Below are positions 50,825 through 60,679 of a DNA stretch of 64,000 bases, in pieces. The notes beneath the pieces were generated by a model. It saw nothing but the letters and a program-made list of their open reading frames with translations, made no database searches and was not told where the DNA came from. This DNA is from Bacteroides luhongzhouii (GTDB taxonomy: Bacteria; Bacteroidota; Bacteroidia; Bacteroidales; Bacteroidaceae). Made by a program: the position numbers and the translations under genes. Positions within the stretch are counted from its first letter, which is position 1. Each line of letters begins with the position of its first letter. The stretch covers positions 4,898,001 to 4,962,000 of the forward strand of contig NZ_CP059973.1 in NCBI RefSeq assembly GCF_009193295.2, given 5' to 3'.

Positions 50825-52983
50825 TTCAGTAATTTTTTAAATGGAACTTTGATTAATAGCTGGAAGTTACGTCCCGGTTCGGGGATCTCAACTTTCCGGT
50901 AAAAACTAAGATGATTGTAATATCGGGTATTGAAAATATTCCGGGCGGTCAGGGTAATTTCAATTTCATTATTTCCACCTATCGGAATATTTAAGGATCC
51001 GCCCAAATGGAATAAGTTGGCTCCGGGTGTGCGGTCTTCGTTACGGTCTACACGATTTTGCCGGCCCATACTCTGCCACTCTGCATACAACATATATCGC
51101 TTCTTTTGCCAGGTCAATGTATTCCGCATGACAGATGGCGGCGAGAAGCTCAATGGAATATGCTCGTCACAATTATAAGTGTAAACGTATTCGGCGGAAA
51201 TCCGATAATTGAAGTTGCGCAGAAAATGAACATCTACGGTGGCTTCAGTTCCTGCGAATAGTGCTTCCGCTCCGGTATAGCGATAAATTTGTCCGGCATG
51301 AGGTAACACAGACCACTCTCCGGTAGGACGCAGAAAGATGTAATTGCTGAACCAACTGACAAAGGGAGAAACGGAGAAAGAAATTCCCCGATACTTCAAG
51401 TGATAAGAGGCATCCAGTTGCCAGCCCTGCTCCGATTCTAAATTGGCATCTCCCTGTTCATGGCGGAAAGTGCCGTGATGTACTCCGTTGGCAGCCAGTT
51501 CATTCGCACCGGGCAGACGGAAGCTTCGCCCCACATTTACCTTTACCAAATGTCTGTCAGAGGGAGTCCACACCAGTCCCAGGGAAAGAGAATAATCACC
51601 ATAGTGCTTTTTCACTTGGTGGCTGTTCCACTTATAAAGGTCTATCTGTTCCTGGGTATATCCCTGTTTTTGGAGATAGTCGGCAAGGTAAACATCTTCA
51701 TGCGAAGAAATATTTATGTATCCGTAGTCATACCGAGCTCCTCCGCTGACGGAGAGCACATTGTTAGGTCTGTACGTTGTAAGCCAGAGCATACCGGTGG
51801 TGGAACGGTGATATTCGGGCAGTAAAAACGAATAGCCGGCAATGTCATTCCGTTGATGCTGTCCATCCCATCCCAATGTATGTTCCCATGAAGAAGATCC
51901 GATAAAACGAGCTTTCACAGAAGCGCTGAAGGTGTTCAGATTAAATGCGAGTTCTTTGTCGGGGTCTTTCTCCGGTGCGGGTTGCGAGCCATAGTGAGTA
52001 TGGAAAGCACTCCACTCTTCACGGTGATTGTTCTGAAAGCCCAAATCACCTGACAGGATCAGTTTCTCCCACGCATATTGCTGATGTGTGGTCACCTTCA
52101 GGTGATTCACTTTGCTATAAGGCAATTCAATATTACGGCTGTCTCCATCATCTTCCACACGGGACGCATCGGGTATGCCATGCGCTCCGGGGAAGAAGCC
52201 TGTCTTTTGATAGACATTACTCACGGAGAAATTCGCTCTATATGCCCTTCGCTGATATTGGGTAAAGAGTCCGATATTGCGTTCAATGCCTGCTGTATTC
52301 TTCAGTTTACGCCCATATATGGGGATTCTCTGTGTCAGGTAGACAATAGAATCCGTAGGAATATGATAGTCGCCGAAGTGCTGTTCCGAATAACGGATAT
52401 GAGAGTACCAGGCATTTTTCCTGATTCCCAGCATCAGTGATCCTCCCATTGTTCCATTGACCGATTTACCAAGCAGTGTGACATCTCCAAACACCCGATT
52501 ATCCATAGGCACGGCCGGTGGAACGACATCTATCACTCCTCCCATCGCATCGCTGCCATAAAGTAATGAGGAGGGGCCTTTCAAGACATTGACCGCTCCT
52601 ATATTGAAAGCATCCAGTTCCAAACCGTGATCGGCTCCCCATTGTTGTCCTTCCTGCTTGATTCCGTTTTCCAATACAACAATCCGGTTGAATCCCATTC
52701 CGCGAATCATCGGCTTGGAGAATCCCGAACCGATATCCATCGCTTGTACTCCGGGAATATTCTCCATCGCTTGCATGAAGTTTCCTGTAAAATGTTTGCG
52801 CAGAAAATCCTGATCTGCGACATCAACCGTAAGGGCAGACTTTTTAACTTGACGTTGCTGGTACGTTTCGGTCACCACAACATCAGGTAAAAGCATACTC
52901 TTGATTGAATCGGATTTCTGTGCATGGACGGATAAGGTTACAAATAACCCTATTACGCCCGAAATAATTCCGATACGCATCAA
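50821..52983 (-). CDS. TonB-dependent receptor (probable metal uptake)
   Basis: A 720-residue outer-membrane receptor: signal peptide (MMRIGIISGVIGLFVTLSVHA), a plug domain (LPDVVVTETYQQRQVKKSALTVDVADQDFLRKHFTGNFMQAMENIPGVQAMDIGSGFSKPMIRGMGFNRIVVLENGIKQEGQQWGADHGLELD) and a 22-strand barrel ending in NFQLLIKVPFKKLLK. It has no SusC-type extension, and its partner is not SusD, so it is of the siderophore/metal type rather than glycan type. It is flanked by a His/Cys-rich small protein and a His-rich lipoprotein in one operon, which supports metal transport. Confidence 0.9.
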   Translation of the reverse strand: MMRIGIISGVIGLFVTLSVHAQKSDSIKSMLLPDVVVTETYQQRQVKKSALTVDVADQDFLRKHFTGNFMQAMENIPGVQAMDIGSGFSKPMIRGMGFNRIVVLENGIKQEGQQWGADHGLELDAFNIGAVNVLKGPSSLLYGSDAMGGVIDVVPPAVPMDNRVFGDVTLLGKSVNGTMGGSLMLGIRKNAWYSHIRYSEQHFGDYHIPTDSIVYLTQRIPIYGRKLKNTAGIERNIGLFTQYQRRAYRANFSVSNVYQKTGFFPGAHGIPDASRVEDDGDSRNIELPYSKVNHLKVTTHQQYAWEKLILSGDLGFQNNHREEWSAFHTHYGSQPAPEKDPDKELAFNLNTFSASVKARFIGSSSWEHTLGWDGQHQRNDIAGYSFLLPEYHRSTTGMLWLTTYRPNNVLSVSGGARYDYGYINISSHEDVYLADYLQKQGYTQEQIDLYKWNSHQVKKHYGDYSLSLGLVWTPSDRHLVKVNVGRSFRLPGANELAANGVHHGTFRHEQGDANLESEQGWQLDASYHLKYRGISFSVSPFVSWFSNYIFLRPTGEWSVLPHAGQIYRYTGAEALFAGTEATVDVHFLRNFNYRISAEYVYTYNCDEHIPLSFSPPSVMRNTLTWQKKRYMLYAEWQSMGRQNRVDRNEDRTPGANLFHLGGSLNIPIGGNNEIEITLTARNIFNTRYYNHLSFYRKVEIPEPGRNFQLLIKVPFKKLLK

Positions 52984-53065
52984 TTACAATCTTTATTTAA
53001 TGTGTAAAATGAGTGTGAGGACAGGTTACAGTGAATCTGTCTTCTTTGTAAATTTGAGTATGTAA

Positions 53066-53386
53066 TTATGCGACAGGGGGTGCACGCAGTTGATGCGAAT
53101 AAGTCCGTTTGCAAACGACCTTATCCTGGGTAACAATCAGCTCATAAGGAATGAGCGTCAGTATACTATGAAATTCTATGGGTTGAGGTTCAGTAAAAAG
53201 GGAAAGGGAGTACTTACATATCGCACAATCATCTGCATGATTCCGGGAATGTTCGGCATGAGAACATGACGTTTCATCCCCGCTTCCATGATAGTGAAAG
53301 GTCTTCACCGCAAAGAAAGGAATGAATGTCATGAATAACATCCACGCTATGTATACTCTTGCTTTTCTCTTATGATACATTCTCAC
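53066..53386 (-). CDS. Small His/Cys-rich secreted protein
   Basis: A 106-residue protein with an N-terminal hydrophobic helix (ARVYIAWMLFMTFIPFFAVKTFHYHGS) and a dense metal-ligand segment (CSHAEHSRNHADDCAICKY: His and Cys in alternation). It opens the operon with the TonB receptor (82 nt further on) and DUF4625. It resembles small proteins that precede metal receptors in Bacteroidetes, but I cannot name a family. It probably binds a transition metal in the periplasm. Confidence 0.65.
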   Translation of the reverse strand: MRMYHKRKARVYIAWMLFMTFIPFFAVKTFHYHGSGDETSCSHAEHSRNHADDCAICKYSLSLFTEPQPIEFHSILTLIPYELIVTQDKVVCKRTYSHQLRAPPVA

Positions 53387-53414
53387 CTAATTGATTATAA
53401 TAGGATAGCGGAAG

Positions 53415-53446
53415 CAAATATAAGTGTATGAAAGTGAACGGACAAA
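53415..53446 (-). promoter_or_regulatory. Promoter of the metal-receptor operon
   Basis: TTTG (53443-53446) and TATATTTG (53415-53422) separated by 20 nt: a full Bacteroides promoter 28 nt before the ATG at 53386. Confidence 0.75.
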
Positions 53447-53455
53447 TTATCAGGC

Positions 53456-54412
53456 TTAATATGTGTTATCAACAATGGGATTCAACTCCTTTAACGTCCA
53501 AATCTCCTCATATTCATAAGCCTCTCCCGGCTTTAACTCGACCATAGGACTGTTTGGTTCCATTTCTAAGAATTCATCATTAAAATAAATCATATTAGGA
53601 AAGCATACCTGCAGATTATTATCATACCTCCCTTGCGGACAATACTTATTTTGTTTGATATACAAATAATCATTGAACTGATAGAAATAAATACCATTTA
53701 TAGTATTGATCCCATATTTCTTCTGTTCATTCCCTCCGGGAAATGCTGTGAAATAATGATTCTCTACATGAATACGTTCCTGCAAGTGATGAGAAGGAAT
53801 TAACGTATCTGCCGACAATGAAATCTCACTAAATCCTAATGGATATTGCGAATCAGGAATAGCTTTACAATAATAAACTCCGCCGGCAGGCAATAATGTA
53901 CGTGTCCAGAAACAATACTCAACCACTGTATTTGAGATATTAGACATTCGCTGCTTAATATGCAGAACAGGTTGATTCTCCTCTAAATAATAAATTCGCT
54001 CTACCTGAATCCCCATTGCTTCTGAAGGATGGCTGACTAAGCGCAATTTATTATCTTCAATAAAAGTTTGATAAGGTCCTGCCCATATTGAATCATGGAT
54101 ATTCTCCGTTTTACGTTCATTACCAATATCAAACCTACCTGCATCAGGACTTCGCCTTGTTCGTATATAGTCCTCCACAGTCCACCCGTTTATAACGGAA
54201 TCACTCCACAGTATATTATCTCCCCGGCTATCTAAGCCGAAATAAAGAATTTGTCCGCCATAAGTCGGATTAACAATTATAGAAACAACTCCGTTAGATA
54301 GTTTAAGGCAGTTCTCCCACCCTCTGTAAGAAACCGTATCCACCTCCTGAACCGGACGATGTGAACAAGATAAACAAAGAAAAAATAAAAGAACCAATAG
54401 TATATGTTTCAT
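53456..54412 (-). CDS. DUF4380-like lipoprotein (aldose-epimerase-like fold)
   Basis: A 318-residue lipoprotein (lipobox FLCLSC). The sequence LSNGVVSIIVNPTYGGQILYFGLDSRGDNILWSD, followed by repeated beta strands and a C-terminal ELKPGEAYEYEEIWTL, resembles DUF4380 proteins, which have a galactose-mutarotase-like beta-sandwich. It may bind or epimerise a sugar released by the locus. A terminator separates it from the upstream lipoprotein gene, so it may be transcribed less or independently. Confidence 0.65.
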   Translation of the reverse strand: MKHILLVLLFFLCLSCSHRPVQEVDTVSYRGWENCLKLSNGVVSIIVNPTYGGQILYFGLDSRGDNILWSDSVINGWTVEDYIRTRRSPDAGRFDIGNERKTENIHDSIWAGPYQTFIEDNKLRLVSHPSEAMGIQVERIYYLEENQPVLHIKQRMSNISNTVVEYCFWTRTLLPAGGVYYCKAIPDSQYPLGFSEISLSADTLIPSHHLQERIHVENHYFTAFPGGNEQKKYGINTINGIYFYQFNDYLYIKQNKYCPQGRYDNNLQVCFPNMIYFNDEFLEMEPNSPMVELKPGEAYEYEEIWTLKELNPIVDNTY

Positions 54413-54444
54413 AAAAGCTCAGCCACATTGATTAATAAAAAATC

Positions 54445-54477
54445 CTTTGGAGAGGGCTCTTTAGCCCCTCTCCAAAG
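54445..54477 (-). terminator. Strong terminator inside the polysaccharide locus
   Basis: Twelve perfectly paired bases, CTTTGGAGAGGG with CCCTCTCCAAAG, and a T-rich run (ATTTTTTATT) on the minus strand. It is placed 8 nt after the stop of the 697-residue lipoprotein gene and before the DUF4380-like gene. Confidence 0.85.
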
Positions 54478-54484
54478 TAAACTT

Positions 54485-56578
54485 CTATGCAGGAATAACT
54501 TCGACAGAGAATGTAGAAGACATCGTTTTATTAAACCAGATTACGAGACTATCTCCCACCTTGTCACTCAAATAGTCACTATCAAACACCAACGTCTTTC
54601 CATCTACCTTGACCGTTACATTTCCGTTTCCAGTCCAATTATCAATTCTAAAAACAGGATTCTTCACTGCACCGGCAGGGTTACAGGTAAACTGACAATT
54701 TCCTGTACCTGTCGTTTTCGTCAAAACCACCTCCCGTTTGGAATACCCGGTTACATTCGGATCATAAGTAACCCCATTCAGATTCGTCGGATCTCCCAAA
54801 TACAACCATCCTCTTGTATACGCATCGATATCAGAAACTGCGTCAGGCTGATTGATTCCCAGCAACATCAGATAGACTCTATATTTATTTCCATCCGAAT
54901 TAATCTGATAAGCTGTATTCCAGGAAACATCCCCTTTAGCTTCCACACCAATCAATGAAGAATGAGAAACCTGTGACGGCCAGGTAGCCATTGATTTATC
55001 ATAATCGCCATAACGAGCATTCAAATAAGGTTGTTTATCTACCGGCCAATGAGACATCTGATAATTCACATCATGCCAGGTCAAGTCATTTTCAATTGGC
55101 AACGGAGAAACTTCCGGTCGTTCGGGAGTATAAGAGAAAACAGAAAAAGCATCAGGAGCATTATTCAAATGAGCAGTATATATCTGTTCTTTCCAGTTTT
55201 TCACATTCTGATTGACTTCATCAAAAGGTTTAGCCGGATAAAGTTCATACCGGTTGCCCGAAAGATTAGAAATACTAAAAGCCGGTTGTTTCACATGATC
55301 CGACGGAATAGATGAGCTGCCGGAAATAACCATCGGTTCACTCAACTCATGATAGCGATAATAAGCTTGTCCCGCCTGTTTCTGAATATACTCGATACGT
55401 CGCACTCCTACTCCGTCAGCATAGAAAGTATAATATTCGTCTACTTCCGGATAAATCCCGTCAGGATAAGGAGCCTTATAATCCGGATTCACCAACGCAT
55501 AATGGTACTTAACTACTTTCCTTACTTTATTATTCTCTATGATATCCACTTTCGCATGTGCCAACAAACGATCCGACATCGGCTCGAAACATCCTTTGTT
55601 CAAATCCGACCATGTTTCAGCAAACTCATAACAATAAAGCAATTCGTTATTCATGTGCCAGGCAGGTACAAAGTTTGCCTCCGACCAGAAAACAAATTGT
55701 CTGTTTTGTGCAGCAGCCGGACAATGTTTCGGATTGAAACTGATTACCGTCGCATCCCCCGGAAAGCCGGCCCACGTAAAATTACGCTGTTTTACATCAA
55801 ATTCCGGAGAGGACTCCACGACATCTTCAGCCGGAAACTCTTCAAAACGAATATCTGAAAAGTTCACTTCTGTCGAATTTTCATTACCATTCCTGACTAT
55901 CGGACAAATAAAATAGTTCTGCCCCTGCCCTCCCCAATCTTTTGATTGAGCAAGTTCAATCCAGTTTTCATGAAATTTCCCGTCAATTTCTTTTCCAACA
56001 CTTACATAAAAGTGAAAGAAACCGGATATCTTATTCCTGATGATACGCGCTTTACCTGTAGAAGCTGTAAAAGGAACAGAAAAATAACTTCCATTGAGAG
56101 GAATAGAATAACGGAAAGAATAATCATTCTTATTTATCTTCTTCGTATTATCCAAAACATTATCTATTCCGTCCTGACGGTCCAATACCCGTACGGTCGA
56201 CACACCGGATTCTGTACACACACTCACCGAAGTATAATTATTGAAATCCGGTTTTCCGTTCTTCTCCCTGACGATAGCCAAGCCAAAATTAGTCGTTTTA
56301 TCAGCCGTTAGCTCTGCAATAAAATGTCCCTGCGCAAGCTGTGGCAGACAAACGCCATACGTAGAATTCTTTCCGTTCAATCCAATTTTTACAGATGAAC
56401 CGGAAACTTCAAAACTACCATTCGCCCCTATCGTCAAAGCAACAGGCTGATATTCGGTAACCACGGGCGGAGCCGGTTTCTCCTCAGGATTGACCGGCAT
56501 ATAGGGATCATCCAAGGAGCAAGCTATCAAACTGGAAAGCAGACAAACTGCCAATATATTATTCATTATTTTCTTCAT
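54485..56578 (-). CDS. Large surface lipoprotein of the polysaccharide locus
   Basis: A 697-residue lipoprotein (MKKIMNNILAVCLLSSLIAC). The first 260 residues look like a beta-sandwich (YQPVALTIGANGSFEVSGSSVKIGLNGKN ... DIRFEEFPAEDV). The middle domain is tryptophan- and tyrosine-rich (FVFWSEANFVPAWHMNNELLYCYEFAETWSDLNKGCFEPMSDRLLAHA). The C-terminal domain again looks immunoglobulin-like (NPVFRIDNWTGNGNVTVKVDGKTLVFDSDYL). No glycoside-hydrolase motif is seen. It is probably a glycan-binding or unclassified catalytic protein. It lies 45 nt after the GH2 gene. Confidence 0.7.
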   Translation of the reverse strand: MKKIMNNILAVCLLSSLIACSLDDPYMPVNPEEKPAPPVVTEYQPVALTIGANGSFEVSGSSVKIGLNGKNSTYGVCLPQLAQGHFIAELTADKTTNFGLAIVREKNGKPDFNNYTSVSVCTESGVSTVRVLDRQDGIDNVLDNTKKINKNDYSFRYSIPLNGSYFSVPFTASTGKARIIRNKISGFFHFYVSVGKEIDGKFHENWIELAQSKDWGGQGQNYFICPIVRNGNENSTEVNFSDIRFEEFPAEDVVESSPEFDVKQRNFTWAGFPGDATVISFNPKHCPAAAQNRQFVFWSEANFVPAWHMNNELLYCYEFAETWSDLNKGCFEPMSDRLLAHAKVDIIENNKVRKVVKYHYALVNPDYKAPYPDGIYPEVDEYYTFYADGVGVRRIEYIQKQAGQAYYRYHELSEPMVISGSSSIPSDHVKQPAFSISNLSGNRYELYPAKPFDEVNQNVKNWKEQIYTAHLNNAPDAFSVFSYTPERPEVSPLPIENDLTWHDVNYQMSHWPVDKQPYLNARYGDYDKSMATWPSQVSHSSLIGVEAKGDVSWNTAYQINSDGNKYRVYLMLLGINQPDAVSDIDAYTRGWLYLGDPTNLNGVTYDPNVTGYSKREVVLTKTTGTGNCQFTCNPAGAVKNPVFRIDNWTGNGNVTVKVDGKTLVFDSDYLSDKVGDSLVIWFNKTMSSTFSVEVIPA

Positions 56579-56623
56579 TTTTATTAGGTATTAATAGATC
56601 CTATTGAGATATACATTCCATCA

Positions 56624-59194
56624 TCAATTCACTTGATTCACCGAGAGATATTTCAATTGCTTCTCAAATGCTGCCGCAGAAAGATGAGTTTTCACCTGAA
56701 TCACTTCCTCTTTTCCCGGTATCAGCGTCACGAAATTCCGTTCAAAGAAACTTTCGTCATCATCTACAAAAAGATAAAGCCCTCTAACCAACGCAGAAGA
56801 GCGAAGACGTAAATTGACTCCTTCATCTGTCTTTTCCACAGTTATATCAGGAGTTACCTTTGGATAAGCATATTTATTGGAGTAGACCGGATAATAGATA
56901 TTCGTAGAAATCGCTTTACCCTTTTCATTCAATATCACATAAGTGAAAACCTCATTCTCTTGCTTACCGCCATAAAGTTCCGAACTTGCTATCGAAGCTA
57001 CATCCTTACAACCATTAGCGTCCAAATCAAATGAAATTCTCTTCGAGAATACCGTCTGTCCATCCAATGTCATGGTTGTTATCTCCAAATCTCCTTTCAT
57101 TTTTTGCAGACGATCGGAAATAACCTTGAATGTCACCTGATCTCCTGCAGCATAAGGCGAAACCAACACTTCTGCATAAGCGTCGCGAGCATAATACTGC
57201 AAAGCCTTCCATCTGCCATAATAATCAATGCTTGACCAAGAAGCTACCGGCCAACAATCATTAATCTGCCAATAAAGTGTTCCCATACAGTAAGGTTTCG
57301 CACGACGATGAGCTTCAATGCCAATCTTCACTGCCTCTGCCTGCAAATACTGGCTCATATAAACAAACTCACTAAAATCATCGGGAACTTTAAAATATTT
57401 CCCCATATACATCTTCATCATATTATTCCCGAAATTCGGATCCCGGGTCTGATCATTACGGGCACGTTGATGAGACAACATGACTTCTGAATCCAAACGC
57501 ATATCATTCTCGCCGGCAAAACGACGGATGGTCCGCATCTCCGGATAAGACTGGAAACCATATTCGCTCATAAAGCGGCCTATGTTTTTAGCTTCCGTAT
57601 ATTCTTCAAGCCATCCACCTTTCCAGACAGACCAGAAATGTACGTCTCCCATATTATAATCTATATTATTATAACCGGTCACAGGAGACGTCGGATGATA
57701 ATACCTCGTTTCATCCACAGCCTGTATCGCCTCCGGAATGACTTCATAAAAGAGCTTATGCAAATTACTCTGATAAATCCGGTCTTCTTCGGGTGTATAA
57801 CGATCTTTCCATCCCCATCCGAAATATGAAATCTCATTTTCATTGTTTCCATTCCAAAGAGCGATACAAGGATGATTACGCAGGCGTTTCACATTATCTT
57901 TCACTTCCTCGGCTACACTATTCAAATAATGCTCGTCAGCCGGAAACATTCCACAGGCAAACATCATGTCCTGCCAAACAAGAATACCGTATTTGTCGCA
58001 CATTTCATAAAATATATCCATCTCATAAATACCTCCGCCCCAAATACGCAACATATTCATATTGACATCAGCCGCGGATTTGATGATATATTCATACCAA
58101 CTATCAGGCACCCTGTTCGGAAAATTATCCAAAGGAATATAATTAGCTCCTTTCATAAAGACTTCTTTTCCATTCAGTCTCACAAACATCGCTTGTCCCT
58201 GTTCATCTTTTTCACGAACAACTTCCAGTGTCCGGATACCCGTCCTCACACAGTCCGCCACCTTGCGCCCTTCTTTATCCAATACGATATCGAAATCATA
58301 CAGCCGGGACTTACCCAATCCGTTAGTCCACCACAATTCAGGATTCTTCACTTCAAAGTCTACCCGTATCGTGTTCATCCCTTTGGCTAATGCCACCTGT
58401 TTGCGAACAGCTTCTTTCTTATCATACTTCACCGTAAACGACGCTTTCGTATCTTCATCACTTATCACTGTGCAAACAGCTTCCATCTTCGCTTTCCCCG
58501 ATTCCAATTTCCGGGTAATGATTTGAGTTCCATCTATACGGATATCATCCCAGTATTCCAAATAGACATCTCTCCATATACCGGCAGTAATCAGGCGAGG
58601 CCCCCAATCCCATCCGTAATTATATCCGGCCTTGCGGGCATAAAGGCTTAACATGATATCTGCCTGGTCATTATTAGGCCATGCCTGCAACTGAAAAGGA
58701 GATGCCAGATACTTCGGCATGTCCACCTTAAATATAGAATGGAAATAGACGCGAATCGTGTTCTCCCCTTTCTTCAAATAAGGAAGAGGATTCAATGTCC
58801 ATGTACGAAACATATTGTCGCACTTCATCACCAGATAATCATTGACATAAATATCGGCATACGTATCAAGACCCGCAAAAACGAGCTGTACATTGGATGC
58901 CCGAAGCAAAGTCTCATCTACTATGAAAGTCTTTTTATACTCCCAGTCCTTTTCTCCAATCCATTGCAAGGATTTCTCATTCACTCCGTAAAACGGATCT
59001 TTTATCATACGATTATTCATCAAATCGGTATGTACGGCTCCGGGCACTTGTGCCGGGAGCCAATTTTGAGAAATAGATTGCTTGAACTGCCATTCATCAT
59101 TCAGACTGATCCGGTTTTTGTTTTTCGCCGTAGCTGGTATCAAACTGGTAAACAACAGCATAAGTAATAATATATATTGAATCTTTTTATACAT
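56624..59194 (-). CDS. Beta-mannosidase, glycoside hydrolase family 2
   Basis: An 856-residue GH2 enzyme with signal peptide MYKKIQYILLLMLLFTSLIPATA. Domain order is sugar-binding jelly-roll (WQFKQSISQNWLPAQVPGAVHTDLMNNRMIKDPFYGVNEKSLQWIGEKDWEYKKTF), immunoglobulin-like, TIM barrel, then C-terminal sandwich domains. The acid/base lies in LWNGNNENE (about residue 452) and the nucleophile in MSEYGFQSYPE (about residue 542). The text (WGGGIYEMDIFYEMCDKYGILVWQDMMFACGMFP) is of mannosidase type and of normal length. It probably releases beta-linked mannose from imported oligosaccharides such as N-glycan or mannan fragments. Confidence 0.92.
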   Translation of the reverse strand: MYKKIQYILLLMLLFTSLIPATAKNKNRISLNDEWQFKQSISQNWLPAQVPGAVHTDLMNNRMIKDPFYGVNEKSLQWIGEKDWEYKKTFIVDETLLRASNVQLVFAGLDTYADIYVNDYLVMKCDNMFRTWTLNPLPYLKKGENTIRVYFHSIFKVDMPKYLASPFQLQAWPNNDQADIMLSLYARKAGYNYGWDWGPRLITAGIWRDVYLEYWDDIRIDGTQIITRKLESGKAKMEAVCTVISDEDTKASFTVKYDKKEAVRKQVALAKGMNTIRVDFEVKNPELWWTNGLGKSRLYDFDIVLDKEGRKVADCVRTGIRTLEVVREKDEQGQAMFVRLNGKEVFMKGANYIPLDNFPNRVPDSWYEYIIKSAADVNMNMLRIWGGGIYEMDIFYEMCDKYGILVWQDMMFACGMFPADEHYLNSVAEEVKDNVKRLRNHPCIALWNGNNENEISYFGWGWKDRYTPEEDRIYQSNLHKLFYEVIPEAIQAVDETRYYHPTSPVTGYNNIDYNMGDVHFWSVWKGGWLEEYTEAKNIGRFMSEYGFQSYPEMRTIRRFAGENDMRLDSEVMLSHQRARNDQTRDPNFGNNMMKMYMGKYFKVPDDFSEFVYMSQYLQAEAVKIGIEAHRRAKPYCMGTLYWQINDCWPVASWSSIDYYGRWKALQYYARDAYAEVLVSPYAAGDQVTFKVISDRLQKMKGDLEITTMTLDGQTVFSKRISFDLDANGCKDVASIASSELYGGKQENEVFTYVILNEKGKAISTNIYYPVYSNKYAYPKVTPDITVEKTDEGVNLRLRSSALVRGLYLFVDDDESFFERNFVTLIPGKEEVIQVKTHLSAAAFEKQLKYLSVNQVN

Positions 59195-59225
59195 AATACA
59201 AATAATTTAAATGATAAGTGATTGT

Positions 59226-60644
59226 TTAATCCAAGTCACTCTCTACTAAAATAGTACTCTGGAAACGAGTCGCATTTCCCGATTTAGGAACGATAAATGT
59301 AATTTTGGCAACTGCCGATTTATAACTCGTGTCATCGCCCAGCGAAGGTGATATATTATAATTCCCCGGTTTGCCGCTTTCTTCCACCGCTTTAAAGTTA
59401 TCATCCTCAAAAGTTATATTCGGACAGGAGAATTCGCCTCCCCAATCTTTCTGATTATAGAATTTGAATTGAACCCACTTACTGACAATGACAGTCTGCG
59501 AGTAAACAGTCCGGGTAGCATCTTCCGAAACTTTACGGAAAATAACCGCATTATTAAAGTCCCAATCCGGATTATAATTCCATAATTCCGGGCGACCGAT
59601 TCCCCAACCATTCACGAACAAAACTTCCGGATAGGAGACATTAGTAGTCAACGGATTTTCCGCACTCTCTACAAATACAAAGTTATACATCGTATTCATA
59701 TACAATGTCACATTGCCCGTCTGACCGGTATATATCAACTTATCTCCATCCAGTTTAAAGAAATCCGGATCAAATTTCAACGCTTCAAGATCAATCAATT
59801 CCGTCCTCACTTCTTCACCATTCGTCAAAGAAACATTTTGTGCACGAAGAGTATTACTTACAAAGTCATTATCAGACGCATTCTTCTTATATAGCATGAA
59901 CACGGCATCATTCACCGTCATTTCCTTTTTCAGAGGTGAAATCTCAAAAGAAAAAGCATCGAACACTACTTCTTTCACTTTCTCCTCCGTATTTTGTGAG
60001 TCGCAGAGAGAAACAGGACGCGATGAAGCCAATTCGCACGTATTGGTACTGGCATCAAATCCCCATGCCATCCCCTTCTTTTCCGGCTGGCTATATATAA
60101 ACACATTTGTATTATTCGGTAAATCTACAGTAGCTTTATATAAATAAGGAGTCAATGGATCACTTTCATCTCTCTGAAGCACAATCTCTTCCCCGGTTTC
60201 AGCAACCACTAAATATAGTTGTGCAAAATCCGGTCTTTCCAACGCAATCTCGAAAGATTGTTCCGCTGTTTTCACATTTTTATTGGTAGCCACCACTTCC
60301 AAAGAAGCAAGCTGTTCGCCACACAAACGCCCGAACGGAACTTCGATTTCCTCTTCCACTTTCAATGTCTTTTGATTGTTTCCCGGAAGCGTTTTGGAAT
60401 AAAGCACCGCCTGATTGGCAACCAAACGGATTTCCACATGCGACAGAGCATCAGCATCTGTCACCTCTACGTTCAATCTTACCGACCCACCATATTGCAA
60501 CTGTTCCTGATTCAATGACAACTTTCCTATGACAGGGGCTTCGGCAGACGGATCGAAAAATATTTCATCCTGATTCTGGCAAGAAACAGCCAGCAGCCCG
60601 ATAAACAGATAGAATGAAACAAGCTTATATAAATTCGTTTTCAT
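59226..60644 (-). CDS. SusE/SusF-like outer-membrane glycan-binding lipoprotein
   Basis: A 472-residue lipoprotein (lipobox LLAVSC). An N-terminal immunoglobulin-like domain (APVIGKLSLNQEQLQYGGSVRLNVEVTDADALSHVEIRLV) is followed by repeated beta domains, with a C-terminal carbohydrate-binding region (LFVNGWGIGRPELWNYNPDWDFNNAVIFRK and WVQFKFYNQKDWGGEFSCP). This organisation fits SusE/F and DUF5121-like glycan binders on the cell surface. It follows SusD by 35 nt and precedes the mannosidase by 31 nt. Confidence 0.83.
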   Translation of the reverse strand: MKTNLYKLVSFYLFIGLLAVSCQNQDEIFFDPSAEAPVIGKLSLNQEQLQYGGSVRLNVEVTDADALSHVEIRLVANQAVLYSKTLPGNNQKTLKVEEEIEVPFGRLCGEQLASLEVVATNKNVKTAEQSFEIALERPDFAQLYLVVAETGEEIVLQRDESDPLTPYLYKATVDLPNNTNVFIYSQPEKKGMAWGFDASTNTCELASSRPVSLCDSQNTEEKVKEVVFDAFSFEISPLKKEMTVNDAVFMLYKKNASDNDFVSNTLRAQNVSLTNGEEVRTELIDLEALKFDPDFFKLDGDKLIYTGQTGNVTLYMNTMYNFVFVESAENPLTTNVSYPEVLFVNGWGIGRPELWNYNPDWDFNNAVIFRKVSEDATRTVYSQTVIVSKWVQFKFYNQKDWGGEFSCPNITFEDDNFKAVEESGKPGNYNISPSLGDDTSYKSAVAKITFIVPKSGNATRFQSTILVESDLD

Positions 60645-60679
60645 ATTTCTTCATTTAAAAGATTAATAAAGGAAGAGGA

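Noticed and set aside
57872..58390. Plus-strand open frame of 172 residues opposite the GH2 gene
   Set aside because: The mannosidase motifs on the minus strand are unambiguous.
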